NCBI GenBank assembly: GCA_016342285.1
Contig: JAEINQ010000042.1
Coordinates: 1-61,686, forward strand
Direction: 5' to 3'
Length of the DNA: 61,686 nt
Source: Desulfobacterales bacterium
GTDB lineage: Bacteria > Desulfobacterota > Desulfobacteria > Desulfobacterales > JAEINQ01
Positions 1 through 8,966 of the stretch are shown here, in pieces (position 1 is the stretch's first letter; each line of letters opens with the position of its first letter). The notes below the pieces were generated by a model. The model searched no databases. It was given only the letters and a program-made list of their open reading frames with translations, and was not told the DNA's origin. Both the position numbers and the translations under genes were made by a program.

Positions 1-69
1 ATGTCTTGGCACAAACGAACCTTAAGGTAACCCATGTCTTGGCACTTTAGGGTTACCTATGTCTTGGCA
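1..69. repeat. triplicated 11-mer with inverted repeat at window edge
   Basis: The 11-mer ATGTCTTGGCA occurs three times, at 1-11, 34-44 and 59-69. The middle copy lies inside a perfect 8-bp inverted repeat, GGTAACCC at 26-33 and GGGTTACC at 50-57. Short tandem or inverted copies like this are typical of the ends of some transposable elements such as the IS21 group, but the element body would lie outside the window, so this is only a guess. Confidence 0.6.
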
Positions 70-146
70 TTTCTCATTTAACACTTAAAACCTAAAACGT
101 AACACCGATAGATTCGGCTATTTACGAATCCGTCAAATTGATCGGC

Positions 147-833
147 TCAGTGCTCCAGCCGAAGCCCCCACCCCTCGAAAAGGAAGAGGATGCCGAAGCC
201 GTACCAGAGGGTATAGAGCACGTAGAAGATCAGGGAGAAAATCACCGTGCCGAGGCGATCACCGATCTTCTGGGGCTCGATGCGGTAGTAGTTATAGGCG
301 GTCTCCACGGCCTTGCTGTTGACCATGGAAATCACCTTGGCCGCATCGAAGCGCTTTTGTGCCTTGAGGTCCTTGTCCATGAGCTTTAAGGCGGTCCACC
401 AGTTGAACAGGGCTTGTCGCTCCGGGTAGCCATACCGATCCGAAAGGGCCACGCCCCGGTTGTGGTACATGTCGTCGGCATCTTTCAGGCATCCCGCCAA
501 AATGGTGGCCAGGTCGCCGGAGACTTTCAGGTTCGAGCCGGTGTTGTTGACCAGTGCACCGGCAGCCATGAACAGCGACGCGGTCTGCCGGGCCTGGGCA
601 TCGGTGTCCAAGGCCAGTGAGACACTGACCGTTTTGCCCCGGAAGCCTTCTGTCGTCTTGGCGACATCCGGCACGTAGTAGGCCGATCCCTTGGAGATGG
701 AGTTGTACAGGGAGTCTAAGTAGTTCAGGGCGTTGTGTCCTTTGAAAACCGGCATGAACATGACAGCGAGAACGACAAAGAAGGCAACGATCATGCCGAT
801 ACCTCCGTAGAATTCCTTTTTGCGGGCGATCAT
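147..833 (-). CDS. small two-segment membrane protein coupled to TSUP exporter
   Basis: 228 aa. There is one hydrophobic segment near the N terminus (about residues 10-30) and one near the C terminus (about 190-222), with a soluble, probably periplasmic, middle of about 160 residues. The start ATG overlaps the stop of the upstream exporter gene by 4 nt (TCAT on the plus strand at 830-833), so the two are translationally coupled and probably work together. I do not recognise a named domain. The conserved pairing suggests an accessory subunit of the exporter. That role is inference; the reading frame and the coupling are seen directly. Confidence 0.8.
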   Translation of the reverse strand: MIARKKEFYGGIGMIVAFFVVLAVMFMPVFKGHNALNYLDSLYNSISKGSAYYVPDVAKTTEGFRGKTVSVSLALDTDAQARQTASLFMAAGALVNNTGSNLKVSGDLATILAGCLKDADDMYHNRGVALSDRYGYPERQALFNWWTALKLMDKDLKAQKRFDAAKVISMVNSKAVETAYNYYRIEPQKIGDRLGTVIFSLIFYVLYTLWYGFGILFLFEGWGLRLEH

Positions 834-2128
834 GAATGCACCTCCTTGCCCTTGAGCTGGTCGATGTTTTTAACAAAGGTTCCGATGACCCAGATGCTGA
901 ACCCGCCGATGACGATGAAAAAGGCCCAGATGCCGATGGTGTCTAACACCGAACCCATCTGTTTGGAGATGGGCAGGATCCCCATCTGTCCCAACTTGGC
1001 CGGCAGGGCAAAGATCCGGTTGACGGCCCCGGCCAGGACGGCCATGGCGTAGAAGCCGCGGATGGTGATCCCCGGCACCACTTTGGTGACCATGGCTCCG
1101 ATCTGAATGCCCAGCAAAGAGCCCAGGAGCATCCCCATGGCCAGGGTGTAGAAAATGAACCCGTAGATGGCGTACTGGCTGATGGCGGCGTACCCCGCGG
1201 TGAAGACAATCTGGAAGATGTCGGTGCCCACCGTGGTCATGGAGGAGACCCCCAGGATATAGACAAAGATGGGAAAGGTCAGAAAACCGCCGCCGACCCC
1301 CATGATGCCGGCTGCCAACCCCACCAGGGCGCCGGAAAGAACCAGAAAAATCCAGGAAATCCCCCTCCCTTCGGGGGTCAGGTCGTGGTCGAAGCGGATG
1401 ATGGGGGGCAGGTTTACCGCCTGAAGTCGCTTGGGCAGATTGCCCAGTTCGGCGCCCTCGTCCTTGCCGCCGTGGGCCCCTCCCCCGTGGGCATCGGCCG
1501 ACGCCGATTTCCGGGCCCTGAGAAAGTCCGTCATGGCGTAGACGCCAAGAAAGCCCAGCATCAGCGAGTAGATGGTGGTGATGAAGGCGTCGCTCAAGAC
1601 CGGGTTGATTTCATAGAGAACGCGGTTGACGATGCCCCCGGCCGTGGCACCTAGAATGGCGCCCAGCAGGAAGACCCCGGCCAACGGCACCGAGACGTTT
1701 CCCATCTTGCGGTGAATGACGCTGCCCATGATGGCTTTGGCGAAGATGTGAAACAGGTCGGTCCCCACGGCCAGAATGCCTTTGATGCCGGCACTCATCA
1801 GGGCCGGAGCGATGATGAAGCCGCCGCCGGCGCCGATACATCCGGTGATCAGCCCGGCCCCGATGCCGATGAGAATGGAGACGATAAAAATCCCCGAGCT
1901 GTAAAATGCCGGACTGTAGGCTTTTTTACCGCCCAGCAGTTCAGGCAGTGCCTCGCCCAGGACATCGGCAAAGGCGATGCCGCCCAAAAGGACGGGGATC
2001 AGCATCAACCCCAAAATGACCAGGCGTTTTCGGCTGGACAGAATACGGTTGGCGTTGTCGATCTCCCAACGGGCCATGGCCGTGGCCCCGGCTGTCATGA
2101 ACTGTCCCCACTGTCTAAAGAATGTCAT
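830..2128 (-). CDS. TauE/SafE (TSUP) family sulfite/organosulfonate exporter
   Basis: 432 aa multi-pass inner-membrane protein. It carries the two internally related glycine-rich repeats of the TSUP family: GCIGAGGGFIIAPAL in the first half and GIMGVGGGFLTFPIF in the second. The halves are joined by a hydrophilic His/Gly-rich cytoplasmic loop at about residues 200-240. Family members move sulfite, sulfonates or related anions. In a presumed sulfate reducer, export or uptake of a sulfur oxyanion is the natural guess, but the substrate cannot be read from sequence. The gene lies 30 bp downstream of three receiver genes on the same strand and is coupled to the small membrane gene after it. The ATG at 2128 was chosen although the AGGAGG lies about 12 nt upstream, because a nearer ATG is out of frame. 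Confidence 0.9.
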   Translation of the reverse strand: MTFFRQWGQFMTAGATAMARWEIDNANRILSSRKRLVILGLMLIPVLLGGIAFADVLGEALPELLGGKKAYSPAFYSSGIFIVSILIGIGAGLITGCIGAGGGFIIAPALMSAGIKGILAVGTDLFHIFAKAIMGSVIHRKMGNVSVPLAGVFLLGAILGATAGGIVNRVLYEINPVLSDAFITTIYSLMLGFLGVYAMTDFLRARKSASADAHGGGAHGGKDEGAELGNLPKRLQAVNLPPIIRFDHDLTPEGRGISWIFLVLSGALVGLAAGIMGVGGGFLTFPIFVYILGVSSMTTVGTDIFQIVFTAGYAAISQYAIYGFIFYTLAMGMLLGSLLGIQIGAMVTKVVPGITIRGFYAMAVLAGAVNRIFALPAKLGQMGILPISKQMGSVLDTIGIWAFFIVIGGFSIWVIGTFVKNIDQLKGKEVHS

Positions 2129-2158
2129 GGTGTTTCATTGCCTCCTGTTTGTGTAAAG

Positions 2159-2608
2159 TCACGGTTCAACGGGGGCACCGGTGTCGGTGCGTGACCGTTC
2201 CAATGCGGTTCCCACATGGCGGATTTTCTCCTCCTGAAGGGCCTTTTTGCGATAGGCATCCTGAAGTTTGTAGACCAATTCGTCGATATCCATGGGCTTC
2301 ATGAGGTAGTCGAAGGCGCCCAGCGCCATGCCGGAGATGGCTACCTCCACGCTGGCATGACCGGTGAGCATGATCACCTCCGTGAGCGGGTCGCGCTTTT
2401 TTATTTCACGCAAGGTTTCGATGCCGTCCATGCCGGGCATACGCACGTCCAGGACCACCACATCGATCCGCTCGTTGGAGAGGACGGAAAGGGCCTCCTG
2501 GCCGCTGGCAGCCGACCGGATGTCCAGATGCCGCTTTTTTAACCGTTTGATCAGGGTTTGCAGAAAGTCGATCTCATCATCCACCAGCAGGACTGAAAAT
2601 GTGTCCAT
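2159..2608 (-). CDS. stand-alone receiver-domain response regulator (1 of 3)
   Basis: 149 aa. A single CheY-like receiver fills residues 5-122: acidic pair near Asp10-11, phospho-acceptor Asp54 in VVLDVRMPGMDG, Thr/Lys switch residues in MLTGHAS and LMKPMD. The remaining 25 or so residues are charged and carry no DNA-binding or enzymatic output. It is third in a run of three receiver genes below a histidine kinase and directly above the TSUP exporter. It may relay phosphate or act by protein contact. Confidence 0.9.
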   Translation of the reverse strand: MDTFSVLLVDDEIDFLQTLIKRLKKRHLDIRSAASGQEALSVLSNERIDVVVLDVRMPGMDGIETLREIKKRDPLTEVIMLTGHASVEVAISGMALGAFDYLMKPMDIDELVYKLQDAYRKKALQEEKIRHVGTALERSRTDTGAPVEP

Positions 2609-2611
2609 GGC

Positions 2612-3037
2612 CTACTCCTTTGCCCGGGCGACGGCAGTGATTTTCCTGACCAGGGTTTCAAAATCACAGGGCTTGGTCAGATAGTCGACGGCCCCCAAGC
2701 GGAGACCTTCCCTGGCGGCGATTTCACATCCGTGGCCGGTCAACATGATGACCGGCATGTCCGGGGCCATCTGCTTGAAGACTTTGAGAATCTCGATGCC
2801 GTCCATGTCTTCCAGCTTGAGGTCTAGCACTGCCACGTCGAAATCGTGGCGGCGCAGGATGCGGATGGCTTCGCCGCCGCCCGAAGCGGTCCGGACGGTC
2901 AGACCCCGTTTGCCCAGCCGCTTGGCCAGCACGGCGATAAAGCCTTCCTCGTCATCGACCAGAAGGACCCTTACTGGGGACGCTTGCCCCTGGCCGGGTC
3001 TTTCGGGCGTGCCTTGTCTTTGGGATACGTCGATCAT
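2612..3037 (-). CDS. stand-alone receiver-domain response regulator (2 of 3)
   Basis: 141 aa. A 23-residue flexible N-terminal extension precedes one receiver domain. The acceptor is Asp72 in AVLDLKLEDMDG; the usual Met-Pro-Gly after the acceptor is replaced by Leu-Glu-Asp, so the loop chemistry may differ from its two neighbours. A Thr in MLTGHG and a Lys in YLTKPCD are kept. No output domain. GAAGGCGG precedes the ATG. It sits 3 nt from the downstream receiver gene, in the same operon as the kinase and exporter. Confidence 0.88.
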   Translation of the reverse strand: MIDVSQRQGTPERPGQGQASPVRVLLVDDEEGFIAVLAKRLGKRGLTVRTASGGGEAIRILRRHDFDVAVLDLKLEDMDGIEILKVFKQMAPDMPVIMLTGHGCEIAAREGLRLGAVDYLTKPCDFETLVRKITAVARAKE

Positions 3038-3047
3038 GGTGCCGCCT

Positions 3048-3479
3048 TCATGTGCGCCGGGAGGTGATTTCCTTGATCCGCGCTTCGATGATTTTTTCTT
3101 CGTGTTTGCGTTTCGTGACCGCTGCCTCCGAGACCTTGGCCATGAGAATGTCCACGTCGCAGGGCTTCATGAGGTAGTCGGCAGCGCCCATTTTCATGCC
3201 GTCGATGGCTGATTCCACGGTGGCATGTCCGGTAAGCATGATCACTTCCATCAGGGGGTGGACCCGTTTGATGTCCTGAAGCACGGCAATGCCGTCTCTT
3301 CCGGGCATTTTGACGTCGAGGATCACCACCTCAATGTCCGGGTCGTTTTTCAACGCGGCCATGGCCTCGTCGCCATCAAATGCCTGAAGGACTTCCAGAT
3401 TTCGTCTGGTCAGCCGTTTGGTCATGGTTTCCACAAAGGGGACTTCGTCGTCGACTAGAAGTACTTTTGCCAGTGACAT
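3048..3479 (-). CDS. stand-alone receiver-domain response regulator (3 of 3)
   Basis: 143 aa, first receiver gene after the kinase gene, 15 bp below it. Receiver at residues 4-120 with acceptor Asp55 in VILDVKMPGRDG, Thr in MLTGHAT and Lys in LMKPCD. The short charged C-terminal helix is not a known output. It is more like receiver 1 than receiver 2, which suggests local duplication. As the kinase-proximal copy it is the best candidate for the direct phosphate acceptor. Confidence 0.9.
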   Translation of the reverse strand: MSLAKVLLVDDEVPFVETMTKRLTRRNLEVLQAFDGDEAMAALKNDPDIEVVILDVKMPGRDGIAVLQDIKRVHPLMEVIMLTGHATVESAIDGMKMGAADYLMKPCDVDILMAKVSEAAVTKRKHEEKIIEARIKEITSRRT

Positions 3480-3494
3480 GGGTTTCTCCTTGAT

Positions 3495-5267
3495 TTAAGC
3501 GTTCTCGACCGGACCGTCAGTATCGGCGGCCGTGGGTGGATGGCCGGATGGTGCCGGACCGGTATCTTCAAGGGTCGGCAGCCGGATATGAAAGGCGGTC
3601 CCCATACCCACGACGCTTTCCACGTCGATACGACCGCCCATCTTGTGAACGATGCCATAGCAGATGCTCAACCCCAGACCGGTGCCGCGGCCCACCGGTT
3701 TGGTGGTGAAAAACGGATCGAAAATCCGGCCCAGGTTGGCCCGGGGGATACCGGGGCCGTTGTCGGCCACATCGATGACCACCTGTGTCTCGTCGAGGCG
3801 GGTGCCAATGTCCAGATGGCCGCCAGATTTTTCCATGGCCTGCAGGGCGTTGTTGATCAGATTGAGCAGCACCTGCTGCATTTCAGAGGACGAGGCCCGG
3901 ACCACCGGCAGATCCGGTGCCAATTGGGTCCGGATCTCCACGTTGGCATATTTTGCCCGCTGTGAGGAAAGGCCGACCACATCGGTCACCAGGTCGTTGG
4001 GGTTGATATCCTGAATCCGTGAGTCCGTCTTTCTGGCAAAGCTGAGCAGTTTGTGGGTGATATCCTTGCAGCGCTTGCCCTGGGTATTGATTTGCTTCAG
4101 GGCGCGCTGAAATTCATCGAAATTGTCACTTTTTTCGAACTCTTCTTCTTCCAAAAGGTCCTGTATCCATCCGGCTTCTTCCACCATGATGGCCACGGGA
4201 TTGTTGATCTCGTGGGCAATGCCGGCGGCCAGTTCGCCCACCGAGGCGAGTTTGCCGGTCTCGATGACCTGCTGGTTCATCAGCTCTTTTTCAAGGTCGG
4301 CTGTCCTGATGCGAGATACCATTTTCCGGGAGAGTACCCAGGCCACGGTGATGATGCCCAAACCGCCGATGAGAAAGATCAGAACAGCCAGATCCTGGGC
4401 CTGGTTGGTGGCTGAGAAAGCGTCCGATACCCGCTGCTGGTAGATCAGCATCCAGTCGCCGTTTTTCAGCGAGGCCGCGGCATAGATGCATTTGCCCTGG
4501 CTGGCATCGGTGTGTCGCGCGATGGCCACCCCCCTGGCCGGATGGGGCAGGTGGGTGAGGAATTGAATGTCCGGCATGGTCTCGGAGGTGGAAAACGGTG
4601 ACAGGCTGGTCTGAAACTCGCCCCGGCGGTTGAGAATGAAGGCCCTCCCGGTTTTGCCGATCTGAATGTTTTCCACCAGGTTGTTGAAGGCTTCAAAATC
4701 GATGGTGGCCCGAAGGATCCACGGCTGGCCGGCGAGGACCGATTTGACCGTGATAATGAAATGGGGTAGTCCGCGAAGCCCAAGAAAGACGTCGCTGATC
4801 TGATAGCGGCTGTTGAGGGCTTTTTGAAACCAACTGGCGTCGGCGTACTGGGCGTTGATGAGTTGAAAGGGGCCGGCATAGGCGATCTGACTGCCCTGTT
4901 CGTTGACTACCCCCAGGTCGACAAAGACCGGTCCGTACTGGATCTGAAGGGCTTCGAGCTGTTGGCGCAGAAACCGGCTGTCTGCCAGGTCCGCCGCGCC
5001 GCAGCTTGTCGATAAAAACCGCAGGTTACCCAACCGCTCTTTGAGAAAGCCGTCGATGTCGTGCTGGTGTTTCTGCACCAGTTCTTCCAGGTGGGCGTGG
5101 ATTTTTTCGCGGTAAGCGGTTTGAAAACGGTCCATAATGATGCCGCCGACCAGGATCAGCGGGGCAAAGGAGACCAGGATAACGGTGATCACCATGTTCC
5201 GCATCAAGGAGCGGTAATAGGATCGGTTCTCCTCGGTTTCGGCCTGGCTGGTAGGGTGGCTTTCCAT
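3495..5267 (-). CDS. Cache-type sensor histidine kinase
   Basis: 590 aa. Transmembrane segments at about 25-46 and 292-313 enclose a roughly 245-residue periplasmic region with the pattern of a double Cache sensor. A cytoplasmic NtrB-like core follows: His352 in [14 protein letters not shown]-box near [11 protein letters not shown]1 box DNGPGIP, F box FDPFFTTKP and G2 [10 protein letters not shown]. There is no attached receiver, so it must pass phosphate to a separate protein; three lone receivers follow in the operon. The start is supported by AGGAGA 8 to 12 nt upstream. The ligand is unknown; Cache domains bind small organic acids, amino acids or similar. Confidence 0.92.
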   Translation of the reverse strand: MESHPTSQAETEENRSYYRSLMRNMVITVILVSFAPLILVGGIIMDRFQTAYREKIHAHLEELVQKHQHDIDGFLKERLGNLRFLSTSCGAADLADSRFLRQQLEALQIQYGPVFVDLGVVNEQGSQIAYAGPFQLINAQYADASWFQKALNSRYQISDVFLGLRGLPHFIITVKSVLAGQPWILRATIDFEAFNNLVENIQIGKTGRAFILNRRGEFQTSLSPFSTSETMPDIQFLTHLPHPARGVAIARHTDASQGKCIYAAASLKNGDWMLIYQQRVSDAFSATNQAQDLAVLIFLIGGLGIITVAWVLSRKMVSRIRTADLEKELMNQQVIETGKLASVGELAAGIAHEINNPVAIMVEEAGWIQDLLEEEEFEKSDNFDEFQRALKQINTQGKRCKDITHKLLSFARKTDSRIQDINPNDLVTDVVGLSSQRAKYANVEIRTQLAPDLPVVRASSSEMQQVLLNLINNALQAMEKSGGHLDIGTRLDETQVVIDVADNGPGIPRANLGRIFDPFFTTKPVGRGTGLGLSICYGIVHKMGGRIDVESVVGMGTAFHIRLPTLEDTGPAPSGHPPTAADTDGPVENA

Positions 5268-5273
5268 GGATGG

Positions 5274-5498
5274 CTATGGTCTCCTGTCGGCACGGTCGGT
5301 GTCGAATTTTTTTACAAGGTGTCGGTTGCCCAGCCTGACAGAGCCGGGGGGCGGGTCGTCAGCGATGTGGTATCTTTGAACAAGTTCCATTTTAACTATC
5401 TGAAAAAACATGTCCTTCTCCCTTGCCCGGCCGGCCATTTCAATATCATGCCGAATCGATTTTTCCCCGGTTCGGACCTCTGTCTGAGCAACGGACAT
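5274..5498 (-). CDS. possible small leader protein of kinase operon
   Basis: 74 aa reading frame ending 6 bp before the kinase start, same strand, charged and without a recognised domain. No good ribosome-binding site precedes the ATG, and the kinase ribosome-binding site lies in its last codons, which would allow coupling. It could equally be untranslated leader. Low confidence. Confidence 0.3.
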   Translation of the reverse strand: MSVAQTEVRTGEKSIRHDIEMAGRAREKDMFFQIVKMELVQRYHIADDPPPGSVRLGNRHLVKKFDTDRADRRP

Positions 5499-5939
5499 GC
5501 CAGAATCGTCCGACAGCGGGGCGATTTTATCCGGTTTTCGATTCGATGGGATTCAACGCCTTGAAAAGAGGGGAAATCGGATATGGTTGCAGGATTTGAA
5601 AGCCGGTTGCAGGGGGGGCGCCATGGGTGGGCGGTTATAGCATTTGTCAGAAAACCGTTCCGATACGGATCAAAGGGCCGCCCCAACCGGGGTGATTTTC
5701 TCCATGCCGGCCGGATGGGGCAATTCGACTTGCGGCCGGAAAGGGATGTCTGTTACAATTTTCCGTATCCGCCGATTTAATCCACAGATTTCGCAGATTA
5801 CACCGATTCTTAAGTACAGATTGTCAGAAATACGATGACGTAAGTTTACTGAAGATTCAGAACAGATCCAGGTTTATACATGATTTGTCTCAACAAGTTG
5901 TTTGAACTCGCAGGCGTAAAGCACCCAAAAACGTAAGCC
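5499..5939. other. divergent intergenic region
   Basis: About 440 bp between the minus-strand signalling operon and the plus-strand carbonic anhydrase-like gene. It should hold promoters for both directions. I see no convincing operator, RNA fold or gene; short plus-strand frames here look like noise. Confidence 0.5.
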
Positions 5940-5950
5940 GGAGGTGAGCC

Positions 5951-7084
5951 ATGCCCAGCCAGATGGGAGACTTTCACGTCAACGGCCGCATGATGCGTTA
6001 CAGCCTTTTTGCCCCACGGCTGTACAATCTGTGTGTGGCCAATGGTTTCGAACCGGGCCGGATCATGCCGTCCCGGGCCTTTTGCTCCGATGAAAACCAG
6101 GGATACCCCATTATTCTCATGGCCAAGCACTTTGGCATTTTTCCATTCGACCACGGCCGGGTGGGGGGGATTGTTTCCACGTTTCGCCATGGCCCCCATG
6201 CCCACCACGGCAAGGACCTGGTCATTGTTCAGGCCAGCCACGTGGGCTACGACCCGGAGACCGGACGGTTCGGCACCTACCGGCGGCCCCGGATGGACGG
6301 AGAGCCCCACACCACAAGCTGCGGCAAGATCGGCGCGGTGATGGAATGGTACCAGGGTGAATATGCCTTTGCTCGGGACCACATCGCTTTTGCCCGCATG
6401 GATGGCCAGGCGGTGGTCGTCATCGACAACCGGCTGCTGGATGCGGGCCGGGAAGAAGGGTTGTTCCTAAACCTCGACCGTTTTATTGCCGCGACCGCCG
6501 AAGGCCAACGGCCCGACCCCTGCCGGGTATTCAGTACGGCCAGGGCCTATCCGGTGCATTCAGACCTTGCGGCCCGTCTGCCGGAATCGGTTTTCCAGTC
6601 CGACCGGCGCAAGCCCATGGGCGACCGGCTGACCGCCGACCTCTTCGGTTTTCGGCGGCGGATCGAAGAGGCGGTAGAGGGGCACGACCAACTGGAGCAC
6701 AATCTGAGTCAAAGTATGCCCCATATCGTCACCTCCCCCCATTCGGCCCTGGCCGCGGCCCAGGCCAACACCCAGATCGAGTTCGACCGCACCTATCGGA
6801 GCATCCTGCTCGATCCGGCCTATCAGGGAAGAAACCTGGCCTTTGTCTCCGGGATCAACATCGACATCTCCCGGCACCAGGGCCAGCTTTTTCCCCTGAC
6901 CAAATTCGTTCCCTGGGCCGCCTATTTCCAAACCCGCCAGGGCGAGCGCCGGGTCCTGGAACAAGACGATCTGCTGGCGGCCCTCAATGCTCAAAGCGCC
7001 GAGAACCCCGACCAGATCGAGCTGGACGGGGCCATCTCCGAGATGGAAAAGATGCCCGAGGTCATGATCGAGGTGGATGCCTGA
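5951..7084 (+). CDS. LCIB-like (beta-type) carbonic anhydrase domain protein
   Basis: 377 aa. The N-terminal third matches the layout of the limiting-CO2-inducible protein B (LCIB) carbonic anhydrase family: Cys45 in FCSDE, an FG and GG turn region, His97 in ASHVGYD, and Cys124 in TTSCGKIGAV. These would be the Cys-His-Cys zinc ligands, with Asp47 as the dyad acid. The algal CRDE motif is CSDE here, so the partner Arg is replaced by Ser. The C-terminal half (about 200-377) is not recognised and has a Glu/Asp-rich tail. GGAGGTGA sits ideally before the ATG. No signal peptide, so cytoplasmic. CO2/bicarbonate interconversion is inferred from motif layout only. Confidence 0.6.
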   Translation: MPSQMGDFHVNGRMMRYSLFAPRLYNLCVANGFEPGRIMPSRAFCSDENQGYPIILMAKHFGIFPFDHGRVGGIVSTFRHGPHAHHGKDLVIVQASHVGYDPETGRFGTYRRPRMDGEPHTTSCGKIGAVMEWYQGEYAFARDHIAFARMDGQAVVVIDNRLLDAGREEGLFLNLDRFIAATAEGQRPDPCRVFSTARAYPVHSDLAARLPESVFQSDRRKPMGDRLTADLFGFRRRIEEAVEGHDQLEHNLSQSMPHIVTSPHSALAAAQANTQIEFDRTYRSILLDPAYQGRNLAFVSGINIDISRHQGQLFPLTKFVPWAAYFQTRQGERRVLEQDDLLAALNAQSAENPDQIELDGAISEMEKMPEVMIEVDA

Positions 7085-7507
7085 GTGCTCTTTCATATTA
7101 ATTGATTATGCTATCTTTCGAAATTGGAAACGCTCAGTTTGGGCTGTAATAATTTGGAAAGTCGGCTTATTTGTGATCTTGGCAAGATATCATCATTTAA
7201 AGGAGTAGACGGTTACTTGCATTCTTCACCAAAACGAGGTTTGCTCAATCCGAGGACTATGACATTCCTTTGTTCACCTCCGTGCCGAGTCTCTTTCCTG
7301 GTTGCGCCCATTAGCAATTCTGGAGTATCCTGAAATCCCATTTCGAATTGGTCCCTCGTCATCGCTGGCCTATACCTGACGCTGTTACGAATACCGTTGG
7401 AATCCTTGGACCTTGCGGCACTCAAGGATTATGCAAGTAGTCTTGAGTTTCTGGGTTGATGAAATTCGCCTGATAAGATGTTTAAGGTGAGTGCAAGAGG
7501 AGAAGAA
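7085..7507. other. intergenic region, AT-rich boundary
   Basis: Composition shifts from GC-rich to AT-rich here, marking the left edge of the accessory signalling block. It contains one copy of a dispersed repeat at 7284-7450. The short frames present lack ribosome-binding sites and are not conserved between the repeat copies, so I call no gene. Confidence 0.5.
7284..7450. repeat. dispersed degenerate repeat A, copy 1
   Basis: About 165 bp that align, with scattered substitutions and small gaps, to 16822-16985. Shared blocks include GTATCCTGAAA, TTACGAATACC, GGAATCCTTG and GGCACTCAAGGAT. It is in the same orientation as copy 2 and lies just upstream of the binding-protein gene. Confidence 0.7.
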
Positions 7508-8929
7508 ATGAATTTAAATAGGAAGAATAGAATAATGAAAATTAAATTGATTGGATGTGTGGTAATAAGTGTCATGGTTGCTATGTTTCTGGCAGGGTGT
7601 GGTGACCAGGAAATCGAAACTTTTGAGAAAAAGAAAGTGTCGGGTGTGATTCATAAAACGAAGACAAAACTTAACTGGATTGGACATTGGTTGAATGAAC
7701 ATGATAGAGAAGTAATAGTTAGAGATGTTGCCAAGGAATTTGCAATAAAGAATTTGGACATAGACTTAAATTTGAAATTCCCTCAAAACATAAGGGGGTA
7801 TAGAAGTAAAAGGGATGTGGCAAAGTTGTACGTTGAGATGACAAAAACGGGCAACTATGACTGGGATGTTATATGGTTAGATGACCAGATTTATCAGTAT
7901 GTGGCAGATGAATTAAAAGATCCCTACTGGGGTCCTAAATACCTGGTTGATTTTGGTCAATTACCCGGTTTTAAAGATACACAGAAAGGCTTCATATTTG
8001 ATAATCCTATATGGGCTGCCCAAACAGGAGGCATTATTGTTGGCCCTATGCTGGAAGGTTATTACCATGCGATATTTTTTAATAAAGATGTTGCTGATAA
8101 AATGGGCATAGAGATTAAAGAGATGGGTATGACATTTGATGACCTTTTGGGATATGTAAAAGCAGTTGATAATTATAACAAGAAAACTGAAACTGATATC
8201 GCAGCATTCTATGAATCAAGCGACTGGACTTGTCAGGAGATATTATTCCAGAGACTGCTGAAATCTGAGATCGGAGATTTCAAAAAGAGCTTGGAAAATA
8301 AAGGGTCCGCAGAGAAGAATGCAGCATTTAAGAAAACACTTGAAGCTTTTGAAAAGCTTGGTAAGTACAAGCCGCTTATTAAGAATTACCAGGAAAATAT
8401 ATGGTTCCAGACTAGGCATATTCCGTTAAATGATGAAGTATTATTCTATGTAAATGGAATTTGGATGTATAATCACTGGATGAGTGCTGATGAAACAAAA
8501 GCAGATAAAATGATTCCAGCCGAGTTGCCTGTGTTTAAGGAAGTTGACTTTTATCAGGGCGGTTATATCCCAACGTGGGCGGTATGGCAAGATGCTCCTC
8601 ATAAGAAAGAGGGTATTAAGCTCCTGGAATTTTGGTCAAGACCTCATGTTGCAGAGAAATGGGCAAGATATACAAATGCTCCGACAGGCGTGAAAGGCCA
8701 GGCCACCACAGGTAGGGAAAGCTCCCACCCCTTTTCAGTCTGGCAGAAAAAAATAACTGAGAAATATAGCGGGAATATATACTATATACCAAGCACTGCA
8801 TATATCTTCGGAAAAGAAGAGAGAAATGAACTTCTTTTAAACGATGTAAAAGAAGAAATTCTTAAGCTATTAGATGGAGAAACAACAGCGCAAGAAGCAT
8901 ATGATAGAATAATGACAAAGGTAAAATAA
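7508..8929 (+). CDS. orphan lipoprotein extracellular solute-binding protein
   Basis: 473 aa from the ATG at 7508, chosen because AGAGGAGAAG lies just upstream; an ATG at 7478 has no such site. A basic N terminus and hydrophobic segment lead to a lipobox Leu28-Ala29-Gly30-Cys31, so the mature protein is a lipid-anchored periplasmic protein. The rest resembles family-1 ABC solute-binding proteins of the sugar-binding type (WDVIWLDDQ near the N lobe, late GYIPTWAVW). No ABC permease or ATPase is adjacent. Instead a hybrid histidine kinase follows 37 bp downstream, so it more likely presents a ligand to the kinase sensor than feeds a transporter. Markedly AT-rich. Ligand unknown. Confidence 0.82.
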   Translation: MNLNRKNRIMKIKLIGCVVISVMVAMFLAGCGDQEIETFEKKKVSGVIHKTKTKLNWIGHWLNEHDREVIVRDVAKEFAIKNLDIDLNLKFPQNIRGYRSKRDVAKLYVEMTKTGNYDWDVIWLDDQIYQYVADELKDPYWGPKYLVDFGQLPGFKDTQKGFIFDNPIWAAQTGGIIVGPMLEGYYHAIFFNKDVADKMGIEIKEMGMTFDDLLGYVKAVDNYNKKTETDIAAFYESSDWTCQEILFQRLLKSEIGDFKKSLENKGSAEKNAAFKKTLEAFEKLGKYKPLIKNYQENIWFQTRHIPLNDEVLFYVNGIWMYNHWMSADETKADKMIPAELPVFKEVDFYQGGYIPTWAVWQDAPHKKEGIKLLEFWSRPHVAEKWARYTNAPTGVKGQATTGRESSHPFSVWQKKITEKYSGNIYYIPSTAYIFGKEERNELLLNDVKEEILKLLDGETTAQEAYDRIMTKVK

Positions 8930-8966
8930 AATTTCTTATCAAAACAGAAAGCGATCTTTGAATAAG

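Noticed and set aside
5951..7084. PurO-type IMP cyclohydrolase
   Set aside because: First considered from the aromatic-rich N terminus, but the Cys/His/Cys spacing and the SCG and HVG motifs fit the LCIB family.
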